NCBI GenBank assembly: GCA_902542325.1
Contig: CACBUE010000003.1
Span: 1-64,000 of the forward strand
Direction: 5' to 3'
DNA from: an uncultured SAR86 cluster bacterium
Lineage (GTDB): Bacteria; Pseudomonadota; Gammaproteobacteria; Magnimaribacterales; Magnimaribacteraceae
Length of the DNA: 64,000 bases
Part shown: positions 17,138-24,657 of the stretch, one piece after another
Layout: every line of letters starts with the position of its first letter
How positions within the stretch are numbered: the first letter of the stretch is position 1
Notes under the pieces: generated by a model
What the model saw: only the letters and a program-made list of their open reading frames with translations
Told to the model about the DNA's origin: nothing
The model's database searches: none
Translations under genes and position numbers: made by a program

Positions 17138-19171
17138 ATGCAGTTTAGTAAGAATTGGTTGAAAGATTTCATTGATATAGATCTATCAACGGAGATTATT
17201 TGCTCTCAGTTAACTATGGCCGGACTAGAGGTTGATGGTTATGAAGATGTAAGTTCCAAAATTACAGGCAAAGATTCGATCATTAAGTTAGACATCACTC
17301 CAAATCGAGGGGATTGTTTTAGTGTTCTTGGTGTCGCTAGAGAGTTATCTGTTATAAATAATTTGAAATTAAGCTTGCCAAATATTTCTTCCATTGAGAG
17401 TTCTTTCAAAGACGAGATGAAAGTAAAAGCTTGTGCAGAAGCCCCCTCTTATTTTGGAAGGACCATAAGAGATATTTCTATTAATTCTAAGACTTTGCCT
17501 TTAATAGCGGAAAGACTCAAATTCAGTGATCAAAAACTTATTGATCCTGTTGTAGACATAACAAATTATATTCTGCTTGAACTTGGACAGCCCTTACACG
17601 CGTTTGATCGAGATAAACTGAGGGGAAACATAACTGTTAGGACTGCATTTAATAAAGAAAAGATTAGACTCTTAGATGATCAGGAACTTGTACTTGATGA
17701 CTCTTGTTTGGTTATATCTGACGAAGAAAGTGCAGTAGCATTTGCAGGAATCATGGGAGGTAAGGAGTCTGCTGTATCTGCCTCAACAAATTCAATATTC
17801 CTCGAGAGTGCCTTTTTTAAACCTTCTATAATAAGAGGTAAGGCTAGACGTTATGGCTTTCAAACAGACGCGTCTCTCAGATTTGAAAGGGGAGTGGATT
17901 ATAAAATACAAGAAATTGCTATCGATAGGGCCTCCATTTTATTGAGAGATACTGTTGGTGGGAGGTTTAGTGAAGTCACTTCATCAACTTTAAAGAATCA
18001 ATTACCGAAACAAACAAAAATAAATTTAGATCTAGAAAAATCAAACGATCTTTTAGGAACAAAGATTCCTCAAAAAGTTGCTTTAAGATATTTTAAAGGA
18101 CTAGGTTTTGTAACTGAAATCTTAAAGAATAGTTCCATATCTGCTATTCCTCCTTCATGGAGATATGATCTAACTATTGAAGCAGATTTAGTTGAAGAGT
18201 TAGCTAGGCTAGAGGGTTATGATTCTCTTCCACAATTATCGCTAAGCCCTGTTTATAAAAAAATAGAACTTAACTCACAAAGTCATTTGAGTGATCTTTT
18301 ATCAGCCAAAGGCTTCAATGAGATTATAAGCTACTCTTTTATCAGTAGAGATGATCATGATCTTTTTGGCGAAGGAGTAGCAGCTCTGGAAGTTAAAAAT
18401 CCCATTTCTCAGAATATGTCAGTTATGAGAACGAACCTTGTTTCAGGTTTGGTGAGTACTTTTCTTCATAATCTTAATCATGGTCAAGATTCTCAGAGAC
18501 TATTTGAAATTGGAAATACATTCTCTTTAAAAAATACTAAAGAGGTAGTTGAAAAAAATACTCTTGCCGGTTTAATGAATGGAAAAGTTAATGAAGATAA
18601 CTGGAAAGAAAAGGCAAAAGATATTTCATTTTATGATTTAAAAGGCGTTGTTCAGGATCTTGTAAGAGAATTCAAAGGACCTTGTGTATTCGAAAATTGC
18701 AAAATTGATTTTTTACATCCTGGCATGTCTAGCTTAATAAAAATAAATAATAAAATTATCGGATTTATGGGTTCTCTTCAACCAACTTACTTAGATCGGT
18801 TAGGCCTAAACGAAGATATCTATATTTTCTCTTTAGACCTTGAGGGTCTTCAGAAAAATGTCTCTTCCTCTTATAAAGAATTTTCAAAATTTCCTTCTAG
18901 CTCAAGAGATTTGTCATTTATCGTAAATAAAAGTATTTCTTCTTCATCAATTGAGAATGTCATTAAATCAGCAGCGGGCAAATTCTTTAAAGATATTGAA
19001 ATATTCGATGTTTATGAAGGGAAAGGCATCCAAGAAGAGAAAAAAAGTATAGCCATTTCAGTTTCTTGGCAATCAACCAAACAGACACTCAAAGACGCCG
19101 ATATTGATTCTGCTGTAGAAAGAATAGTAAACTCGATGAAAAAAGAATTGGGTGGAGAATTAAGAGTTTAA
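17138..19171 (+). CDS. pheT: Phenylalanyl-tRNA synthetase beta subunit lacking the EMAPII-like tRNA-binding domain
   Basis: A 677-residue PheT, against about 795 in E. coli. The N-terminus (NWLKDFIDIDL, QLTMAGLEVDGYEDV) runs almost directly into IIKLDITPNRGDC at about residue 48-60; in E. coli these motifs are separated by the ~110-residue OB-fold (B2, EMAPII-like) domain. The B3/B4 editing region (VVDITNYILLELGQPLHAFD), B5 (WRYDLTIEADLVEELARLEGYD), the catalytic-like core and the C-terminal ferredoxin-fold anticodon domain (FSKFPSSSRDLSF, FDVYEGKGI) are all present. The frame is open throughout, so this is a clean domain loss, not a frameshift. Confidence 0.95.
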   Translation: MQFSKNWLKDFIDIDLSTEIICSQLTMAGLEVDGYEDVSSKITGKDSIIKLDITPNRGDCFSVLGVARELSVINNLKLSLPNISSIESSFKDEMKVKACAEAPSYFGRTIRDISINSKTLPLIAERLKFSDQKLIDPVVDITNYILLELGQPLHAFDRDKLRGNITVRTAFNKEKIRLLDDQELVLDDSCLVISDEESAVAFAGIMGGKESAVSASTNSIFLESAFFKPSIIRGKARRYGFQTDASLRFERGVDYKIQEIAIDRASILLRDTVGGRFSEVTSSTLKNQLPKQTKINLDLEKSNDLLGTKIPQKVALRYFKGLGFVTEILKNSSISAIPPSWRYDLTIEADLVEELARLEGYDSLPQLSLSPVYKKIELNSQSHLSDLLSAKGFNEIISYSFISRDDHDLFGEGVAALEVKNPISQNMSVMRTNLVSGLVSTFLHNLNHGQDSQRLFEIGNTFSLKNTKEVVEKNTLAGLMNGKVNEDNWKEKAKDISFYDLKGVVQDLVREFKGPCVFENCKIDFLHPGMSSLIKINNKIIGFMGSLQPTYLDRLGLNEDIYIFSLDLEGLQKNVSSSYKEFSKFPSSSRDLSFIVNKSISSSSIENVIKSAAGKFFKDIEIFDVYEGKGIQEEKKSIAISVSWQSTKQTLKDADIDSAVERIVNSMKKELGGELRV

Positions 19172-19468
19172 ATGAATAGAACTATCACCAAAGCAGATAT
19201 TATTGAGCATCTTCATGATGAGCTAGGATTAAATAAGAGTGAATGTAAGCAACTGGTAGAGGGCTTTTTTCACGAAATTAGAGATTCTCTAATCAATAAT
19301 GAGGCAGTTAAATTGTCTAGTTTCGGCAATTTCGAATTAATAGATAAAAAAGCAAGACCTGGAAGGAATCCTAAAACGGGCGAAAATGTAACAATCAAAG
19401 CCAGACGGGTTGTTACCTTTAGAGCGGGTAATAAATTAAGGCAAAAAATAACTTCATTTGATGAGTAA
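19172..19468 (+). CDS. ihfA: Integration host factor alpha subunit
   Basis: A 98-residue HU/IHF-family DNA-bending protein in the position ihfA always takes after phe[22 protein letters not shown] is the dimerisation start, and [25 protein letters not shown] is the beta-arm that inserts in the minor groove. It acts as a heterodimer with IhfB in the nucleoid, in transcription and in recombination. The ATG follows the pheT stop directly, and it overlaps the MerR gene by 8 bases. Confidence 0.95.
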   Translation: MNRTITKADIIEHLHDELGLNKSECKQLVEGFFHEIRDSLINNEAVKLSSFGNFELIDKKARPGRNPKTGENVTIKARRVVTFRAGNKLRQKITSFDE

Positions 19469-19784
19469 GGCGCTTAATCAAGAGAAAAAATATTACTCCA
19501 TTACTGAAGTTGCTGAACTCTGCAAAGTAAAAGCTCATACTTTAAGGTTCTGGGAAAAGGAATTTAAGGATTTAAAGCCCAGCACTCGTAAAGGCAATAG
19601 AAGATATTATCAAAACGAAGATATCCAACTTATTAAGCAGATACACTTTTTGTTGTATCAAGAGGGTATGACAATTGCAGGTGCAAAAAGGAATTTAAAA
19701 TCTTCTTTTCAAGAACAGAGAAAGGACCGAAGAATTCAAAATATGCTTGAAGATCTTGAAGGACTTCTTGCTAAAATCAAATAA
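19461..19784 (+). CDS. MerR-family transcriptional regulator
   Basis: A 107-residue protein with an N-terminal winged helix of the MerR/MlrA type: [25 protein letters not shown] then [37 protein letters not shown], followed by a short coiled-coil dimerisation helix. No metal-binding cysteines are seen in the C-terminus. ATG 19461 is chosen over the TTG immediately upstream. This small MerR protein between ihfA and tRNA-Pro is a conserved gammaproteobacterial neighbour; its targets are generally unknown. Confidence 0.92.
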   Translation: MSKALNQEKKYYSITEVAELCKVKAHTLRFWEKEFKDLKPSTRKGNRRYYQNEDIQLIKQIHFLLYQEGMTIAGAKRNLKSSFQEQRKDRRIQNMLEDLEGLLAKIK

Positions 19785-19785
19785 T

Positions 19786-19862
19786 CGGGGCGTGGCGCAG
19801 TCTGGTAGCGCACCACACTGGGGGTGTGGTGGTCGCTGGTTCAAATCCAGCCGTCCCGACCA
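19786..19862 (+). tRNA. tRNA-Pro (anticodon GGG)
   Basis: A complete cloverleaf of 77 bases. The acceptor stem CGGGGCG (19786-19792) pairs with CGTCCCG (19852-19858) with one G-U pair, followed by discriminator A and an encoded CCA. The anticodon stem CCACA/TGTGG encloses loop CTGGGGG, giving anticodon GGG at 19820-19822. The T arm contains GGTTCAAATCC. It reads CCC, and wobble extends it to CCU. It follows the MerR gene by one base. Confidence 0.98.
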
Positions 19863-19872
19863 TATTGAAAAA

Positions 19873-21066
19873 CTACTGGTTTAAAAGGATTACTTTCCCT
19901 TCTTCAGCCATTCTTTTTTGAGCTTCTTCAGTGACACCAAGACGATCAAGTATTTCTTTGCTATGTTCTCCTAATTTTGGTGCTGGTCTTTTTATTTTGC
20001 TTGGCGTGCCTTCAAATAAAGCTGCGGGCCTTGCTTGCCTGACTTCCCCAAATCCATCATATTTGTCCCTAAGAATTGTTTGATTGGCAATAATTTGTTC
20101 ATGATCCATTAATTCCATTCTGTCCAATAAAGGAGCGCTTGGCACACCTTCTGTTTGAAATCTATCTAATATTTCTTCGCTATCCCATTTTTTAATCTCT
20201 TCTCCTGTTATTTTTTTTCTTTCCTCTGAATTAATTACCCTGGCTGCAGAGGTGGCAAATCTTTCGTCTTCTATGAGATCTTCCATATTTAGTGCATTAC
20301 ACATTCCTTTCCATTCAGCATCCGAGACAGCTCCGGCAGTTATATATCTATCTTGTGCCTTATATATAAGATCTTGAGAGCCCTGCAACTTCCTAACATC
20401 GAATTCATTATCTTTAAAGACTAAACCCGTCATTCCTTCGGGCCAAAAGAAAGCAACAACGGAATCAAGCATAGAAAGTTTGATATGTTGGCCTCCAGAA
20501 TTTTTCTCTCTTGCATAGAGTGCTGATGAGACGGCTTGAGCGGCTGTTAAAGAGGTAACTTTATCTGCTATAACTATTCTGAACATTTTTGGTTCTCCAG
20601 AATTCCTATCGGCTTGAATATCTGTGGCACCTGACAAGGCTTGAATCACCGGATCATAAACTCTTGACTGCGCATATGGACCTTTATTACCGAAGCCACT
20701 TATTGAGAGGTATATTAAATTTGGATTTATTTTTTTCAATTCGTCATAACCAAAACCCATTCTATCTGTAGTTCCAGGTCTGAAGTTTTGCATGAATACA
20801 TCTGACTCTTTGATTAGTTTGATGAGTACTTCTTTTCCTTCTGCCGATTTAAGATCTATCGCTAAAGATTTTTTCCCTCTGTTACATGAATAAAAAGGCG
20901 CATTTACTCCATTATAAGGAGCAGCCATATACCTAAGCTGTTCGCCTCCTAGAGGTTCTACCTTTATGACTTCTGCTCCTTGATCGGCTAGGATCATGGC
21001 TCCCATCGGTCCAGAAATCATACTGGTCAAATCAATTATTTTTACTCCTTCTAGTGGTCCCGTCAT
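19873..21066 (-). CDS. CaiB/BaiF-type (family III) CoA transferase
   Basis: A 397-residue family III CoA transferase. The N-terminus GVKIIDLTSMISGPMGAMILADQGAEVIKVEP, then NRGKKSLAIDLKSAEG, VFMQNFRPGTTDRMGFGYD and IYLSISGFG are typical. The conserved Asp normally found after 'QA..G' is seen in IQALSGATDIQ. It moves CoA between carboxylic acids in the cytosol; the substrate is not evident. It overlaps the upstream GST gene by 4 bases on the minus strand, suggesting joint degradation of one compound. Confidence 0.92.
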   Translation of the reverse strand: MTGPLEGVKIIDLTSMISGPMGAMILADQGAEVIKVEPLGGEQLRYMAAPYNGVNAPFYSCNRGKKSLAIDLKSAEGKEVLIKLIKESDVFMQNFRPGTTDRMGFGYDELKKINPNLIYLSISGFGNKGPYAQSRVYDPVIQALSGATDIQADRNSGEPKMFRIVIADKVTSLTAAQAVSSALYAREKNSGGQHIKLSMLDSVVAFFWPEGMTGLVFKDNEFDVRKLQGSQDLIYKAQDRYITAGAVSDAEWKGMCNALNMEDLIEDERFATSAARVINSEERKKITGEEIKKWDSEEILDRFQTEGVPSAPLLDRMELMDHEQIIANQTILRDKYDGFGEVRQARPAALFEGTPSKIKRPAPKLGEHSKEILDRLGVTEEAQKRMAEEGKVILLNQ

Positions 21067-21698
21067 ATCTTTGTCTTATAGTTTATGTCAAAAGCAATTT
21101 TATATGCTTCTCTATCTCTAGCAGCTTCATGATACCTTGATACATTCAATGGTAAATTAAATTCATAAGCTTCTGCCCAATCTAGACATGTAGTGAGAAG
21201 AATGTCAGCTAAACCGAAGTCATAACCGAACAAAGAATCTTGATTACCTAAGATATTTTCTATAACGGCAAGATATTTTTCAAAATAGTTACGACAACTT
21301 TCAACTACTTTTGGTGAATCACCATATATATCTTTCAAGTCGAAGTGCCTCCTCATTACATACAAAGATGTTTCGTCTAATTCGCCATATATAAAATTGC
21401 ACCACTCGTCTTCCAGAGCCATAGTCTTATTATCTTGAGGTAAGAAAATATTTTTTGAATTACTAATTCTTTGAAGATATCTACATATAGCTACACTTTC
21501 TGACAAGAGGAAATCATCATGTTTGAGAAGAGGTATTTTTTGTTTTGCGTTGAGTTTTTTAAATTCTTTCGTTTGGGTCTCTCCAGTTCTTGGACCTATG
21601 GGAAAAAGTTTATATTTGAGACCTAATTCCTCAGCCATCCAGATGGGTCTGAGAGTTCTTGCCGTTCCTGATCCCCAAATTTCTAAATTTAAATTCAA
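21063..21698 (-). CDS. Glutathione S-transferase family protein
   Basis: A 211-residue protein with a thioredoxin-like N domain (WGSGTARTLRPIWMAEELGLKYKL, KIPLLKHDDFLLSESVAICRYL, where the cis-Pro and Ser-Glu bind glutathione) and an all-helical C domain with YDFGLADILLTTCLDWA. Ser/Thr in SGTAR is the likely catalytic residue. It is first in a two-gene minus-strand unit with the CoA transferase. Its upstream region holds the structured tandem units at 21843-21969. Confidence 0.9.
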   Translation of the reverse strand: MNLNLEIWGSGTARTLRPIWMAEELGLKYKLFPIGPRTGETQTKEFKKLNAKQKIPLLKHDDFLLSESVAICRYLQRISNSKNIFLPQDNKTMALEDEWCNFIYGELDETSLYVMRRHFDLKDIYGDSPKVVESCRNYFEKYLAVIENILGNQDSLFGYDFGLADILLTTCLDWAEAYEFNLPLNVSRYHEAARDREAYKIAFDINYKTKI

Positions 21699-21842
21699 AT
21701 TTATCTCCTAAAACTTTAATTTCATATTAGACGAATAATGAAGAAGAGGGAAATTCAAAGCAAAAGAAACTTAAAAATATATTTAATAATTTTTTTACTT
21801 TACTACTATACATATTATTTATATGTGTATATAATTGACATC

Positions 21843-21906
21843 AATATCTAGAGACGTTTAATTCTCCCCAGAAAAAAACCTCTCCAAGGTAAGCAATCTA
21901 GATATT
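21843..21906. repeat. Structured tandem unit 1 (possible ncRNA or cis-regulatory element)
   Basis: Perfect 10-bp arms AATATCTAGA (21843-21852) and TCTAGATATT (21897-21906) enclose a 42-base core (21851-21892) that starts GAGACGTTTAATTCTCCCC and ends CCTCTCCAAGGTAA. The core is repeated almost exactly in the next unit. The core itself can form two small hairpins, TTCT-CCCC-AGAA and ACCT-CTCCA-AGGT. Strand is unknown because the arms pair on either strand. Confidence 0.6.
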
Positions 21907-21912
21907 AAAAAT

Positions 21913-21969
21913 AACTGAGAGACGTTTAATTCTCCCCAGAAAAACCTCTCCAAGGTAACTCACTCAGTT
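21913..21969. repeat. Structured tandem unit 2 (same core, different arms)
   Basis: The 40-base core (21919-21958) matches unit 1 except for two fewer A in the central A run. The flanking arms have a different sequence but still pair: AACTGAG (21913-21919) with CTCAGTT (21963-21969). Conservation of pairing rather than sequence in the arms is the pattern expected of a folded RNA with a closing stem. It does not match a riboswitch class that I recognise. Confidence 0.6.
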
Positions 21970-21974
21970 TATAA

Positions 21975-22034
21975 AGTAAGATGTAGCTGTCACCCATTTT
22001 AGCTGCACTAGCAAAAATCAAGCTACATCTTACT
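21975..22034. repeat. 14-bp inverted repeat / stem-loop upstream of thioesterase
   Basis: AGTAAGATGTAGCT (21975-21988) is the exact reverse complement of AGCTACATCTTACT (22021-22034). The 32-base interior contains a smaller hairpin (TTTT-A-GCT / AGC-AAAA around a 5-base loop). No T tract follows, so it is not a standard terminator on the plus strand. It comes 6 bases after unit 2, making three consecutive closed stems. Confidence 0.6.
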
Positions 22035-22134
22035 ATCTATGGTAGGTGGGGCTTTAAAATTAATTTTTGGTTGGGCGCAGCAAAAAGTTTCATCTACCAC
22101 CCTTACTTTAAGTCAATCGGCTAAAATACCCCTT

Positions 22135-22551
22135 ATGGATGATCTTCAAATATTGGAATTTTTTAATTCTAGAACTGCACCATGCACTGATACCTTAGGC
22201 GCCAGAGTTATAAGTTTTTGCTCCGAACCTCCTTCAATAGAGATGGAATTTCAGGCTATTTATGATTTTACACATTCTGATGGTCAAGTAGTTCAAGGTG
22301 GTTTTGTTACAGGAATGTTAGATGCACCTATGGCTCATTTATTGATGGGACTATTTGATTTTAAGATTATTCCTATGACATTAGATATAAATGTCAGCTT
22401 TTTAGCCCCTACGAGACAAGGAAAACTAGTTGCTTCGGCAGAAGTTCTTCAATTAGGAAAAAGCACTGCTTTCATGACAAGTAAACTCAAACAAGAGGGG
22501 AATCTTGTAGCTAGTTCTACTTCTACAGTGCGATTAGTTCAGGCTAAATAA
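22135..22551 (+). CDS. PaaI/hotdog-fold thioesterase
   Basis: A protein of about 138 residues from ATG 22135 (MDDLQILEFFNSRTAP). The hotdog pattern includes YDFTHSDGQVVQGGFVTGMLDAPMAHLLMG, where the Asn/Gln-x-x-Gly helix of PaaI thioesterases sits, and DINVSFLAPTRQGKLVASAEVLQLGKSTAFMTSKL. It would hydrolyse an acyl-CoA thioester. The frame is open to ATG 22039, but the extra 32 residues look non-conserved and lie beside the stem-loop. No Shine-Dalgarno is visible for either start. Confidence 0.8.
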   Translation: MDDLQILEFFNSRTAPCTDTLGARVISFCSEPPSIEMEFQAIYDFTHSDGQVVQGGFVTGMLDAPMAHLLMGLFDFKIIPMTLDINVSFLAPTRQGKLVASAEVLQLGKSTAFMTSKLKQEGNLVASSTSTVRLVQAK

Positions 22552-22555
22552 TTAG

Positions 22556-23773
22556 CTAAACTCCAAAATCCCATGAAAGGCCATCATGATATCTATTTAA
22601 GATTTCTTTAGCTATTAAGATTCTATGAACTTCATCTGGTCCATCGGCTAGCCTCAATGTTCTGAAACCTTGATACATTCCCGCTAATGGAGTGTCGCTA
22701 GATACTCCTCTCCAGCCATGCATTTGAATAGCTCTATCAACAACTCTAGTTCCAGCTGCAGGTACAAATACTTTGATAGCTGAAATATCTACTCTTGCAT
22801 CACCTTCTTTATCCATAATCTCTGAACAGTGAATTGTCATTAGTCTTGATGCCTGAATATCCATATATGAGTCAGCAATGAATCCTTGAATGAATTGTTT
22901 TGTTTCTAATTTTCCTCCATGAACTTCTCTTTCAGTTGCATATTTAACCATTATGTCAAATGCCCTCCACATCTGTCCTATAGTATTCATACAGTGATAA
23001 ACTCTTCCTGCACCCAATCTATCTTGTGCGGCTTGGTGGCCTGAACCTCTTGCGCCTAGAGCATTTTCAAGTGGTACTCTTACATTTTCATACTTTATTT
23101 CCATATGATCTCCGCCAGTATGGCCCCATATTGGAACTGATCTTACTTTCGTTAGTCCTGGAGAATCTGTAGGTACAATTATTTGAGTCATTTTAGAATT
23201 AGCTCCACCTTCATCTCCATCTTCTTCGGTCTTGCACATGACAACTAAGAAATCGGCTCTGTTACCATTCGAGGTCATAATTTTATGACCATTGATTACC
23301 CATTCGTCTCCTTCCTTAACGGCCGTTGTTTTAAGTGACCTTGGATCGGATCCCGCTGAATCAGGCTCTGTCATTGAAAAACCAGACTCCATCTCTTGAT
23401 TAATTAATGGAATAAGCCATTTTTTCTTTTGTTCGTCTGTTCCATATTTAACAAGAATTTTTTGATTACCAGAATTAGGTGCGATTACTCCAAAGAGTCT
23501 ATTACCTAATGGAGACCAAGCAAGAATTTCATTCATATAAGCTAGCTCTAGAAAGCCATTATCCATTCCACCGTATTCAGAAGGAAGATGAGGAGCCCAC
23601 AAGCCCTGTTTCTTTACTTCTTCATTAATTTCTTTTCTTAGTTTTTTAGATTTATCTCCACCGGCATAAATGGTTGCTTCGTTAGGAATAATTCTATTTG
23701 CAACTATATCAGCTGTTCTTAGACGTATATCGTTGATCTCTTCGGAAAGAGTTGGTATTGGTGATATTTGCAT
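22556..23773 (-). CDS. Acyl-CoA dehydrogenase
   Basis: A 405-residue flavoprotein. GFSMTEPDSAGSDPRSLKTTAV and WVINGHKIMTSNGNRADF form the FAD/substrate half, DRLGAGRVYHCMNTIGQMWRAFDIM the central helices, and IQMHGWRGVSSDTPLAGMYQGFRTLRLADGPDEVHRI the C-terminal FAD contacts. The position usually holding the catalytic Glu reads as ADGPDEVH, as in the ACAD10/11-like group. It introduces an alpha-beta double bond in an acyl-CoA. Convergent with the thioesterase, 4 bases apart. Confidence 0.93.
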   Translation of the reverse strand: MQISPIPTLSEEINDIRLRTADIVANRIIPNEATIYAGGDKSKKLRKEINEEVKKQGLWAPHLPSEYGGMDNGFLELAYMNEILAWSPLGNRLFGVIAPNSGNQKILVKYGTDEQKKKWLIPLINQEMESGFSMTEPDSAGSDPRSLKTTAVKEGDEWVINGHKIMTSNGNRADFLVVMCKTEEDGDEGGANSKMTQIIVPTDSPGLTKVRSVPIWGHTGGDHMEIKYENVRVPLENALGARGSGHQAAQDRLGAGRVYHCMNTIGQMWRAFDIMVKYATEREVHGGKLETKQFIQGFIADSYMDIQASRLMTIHCSEIMDKEGDARVDISAIKVFVPAAGTRVVDRAIQMHGWRGVSSDTPLAGMYQGFRTLRLADGPDEVHRILIAKEILNRYHDGLSWDFGV

Positions 23774-23835
23774 TTTCGATCTCCTTATTTAACCTGTTTT
23801 AGGATATTAATTTACGTAACAAACATTACTCATGC

Positions 23836-23880
23836 AAGCATTAAAGTATGGAAGTAATTAGTTCTTTTAATGCTTATAAT
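23836..23880 (+). promoter_or_regulatory. Inverted repeat overlapping a -10 box upstream of the SDR gene
   Basis: AAGCATTAAA (23836-23845) and TTTAATGCTT (23866-23875) are perfect 10-bp inverted arms 30 bases apart, about three helix turns. TATAAT (23875-23880) begins on the last base of the right arm, 27 bases before ATG 23908. This could be a paired operator for a dimeric repressor controlling the SDR gene and perhaps the divergent acyl-CoA dehydrogenase. Confidence 0.4.
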
Positions 23881-23907
23881 AAGTAAAGACTTAATAGAAT
23901 TAAACAA

Positions 23908-24636
23908 ATGATAAAAGAAAAATCTGTGTTGGTTTTGGGAGTAGGACCCGATCAAGGATTAGGTGTAGCTTTGTGCAAGCAATTTGCTGAAGAAGGTTAT
24001 AAAGTTTTTGGTTGCGGAAGAAGTAAAGAGAACATGGATGCCCTTAAGAAAGTTAAGGTTTCAAAAGGTTCTATTGAAGGAATAGTCGGGGATGTGACTA
24101 ATCCAGAAGATGTACTAAATATTTTTTCTCAATTAGATGAAGCAGAGGTCAAGCTAGAATCTGTAATTTACAATGCAGGCAACAATAATGCTAAACCTTT
24201 TCTAGAAATGGATTTAGATTTTTTTCAGGACTTATGGGAGGTTTGCGCTAAAGGAGCTTTCTTAATTTCGCAGCAGGCTATTCCAAGACTTTTAGACGGC
24301 GGAGGTTCACTTCTTTTTACTGGAGCCACTGCCTCAATCAGATCTAAACCTCCATTCACTGCTTTTGCAGCAGCGAAGAGTGCTGAAAGATCTCTGGCTC
24401 AAGGACTGGCAAAGGAGTTCGGACCTCAGGGGATACATGTAGCTCATGTAATAATCGATGGCATTATAGATGGTGACAAAGTGAATCTTAGGTTTCCTGA
24501 TTTTGCAAAATCAAAAGGAGAAGATGGTAAGCTCAATATAGATAGTATTGCTGAAAACTTTTTAATGTTGCATAAACAAAAGAAGAGTACATGGGCTTTT
24601 GAAATAGATTTGAGACCATGGTCAGAGAATTGGTAG
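23908..24636 (+). CDS. Short-chain dehydrogenase/reductase
   Basis: A 242-residue Rossmann oxidoreductase. The cofactor motif is VLGVGPDQGLGVALCKQF, an atypical glycine motif (GPDQGLG instead of TGxxxGIG). YNAGNNN is present. The region where YxxxK is expected reads FTAFAAAKSAERS, so the catalytic Tyr is replaced by Phe or shifted, while the Lys is kept. This variant is seen in some SDRs of uncertain activity. It may be a weak or non-classical enzyme. 21 bases before the esterase gene. Confidence 0.85.
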   Translation: MIKEKSVLVLGVGPDQGLGVALCKQFAEEGYKVFGCGRSKENMDALKKVKVSKGSIEGIVGDVTNPEDVLNIFSQLDEAEVKLESVIYNAGNNNAKPFLEMDLDFFQDLWEVCAKGAFLISQQAIPRLLDGGGSLLFTGATASIRSKPPFTAFAAAKSAERSLAQGLAKEFGPQGIHVAHVIIDGIIDGDKVNLRFPDFAKSKGEDGKLNIDSIAENFLMLHKQKKSTWAFEIDLRPWSENW

Positions 24637-24657
24637 ATTAAAAAATTAGGGGAGAAA

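Larger units (their letters stand above)
21699..22134. other. Gene-free region containing structured repeats
   Basis: About 435 bases with no convincing coding frame. The left part (21720-21840) is AT-rich and could carry the minus-strand GST promoter; TTGACA at 21835-21840 lies just before the repeats. The middle holds two tandem structured units and the right part a long stem-loop, each annotated separately. The frame of the thioesterase is open from ATG 22039, but the conserved protein starts at 22135, so 22035-22134 is probably leader. Confidence 0.6.

Noticed and set aside
21851-21958. Two repeats of about 40 bases separated by 26 bases, as in a CRISPR array
   Set aside because: Only two copies, each flanked by its own pairing arms, the spacer is made of those arms, and there are no cas genes in the window.
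21851-21958. Type III toxin-antitoxin RNA repeats or integron attC sites
   Set aside because: No ToxN-like gene or integrase is nearby; the core lacks the attC GTTRRRY/RYYYAAC ends.
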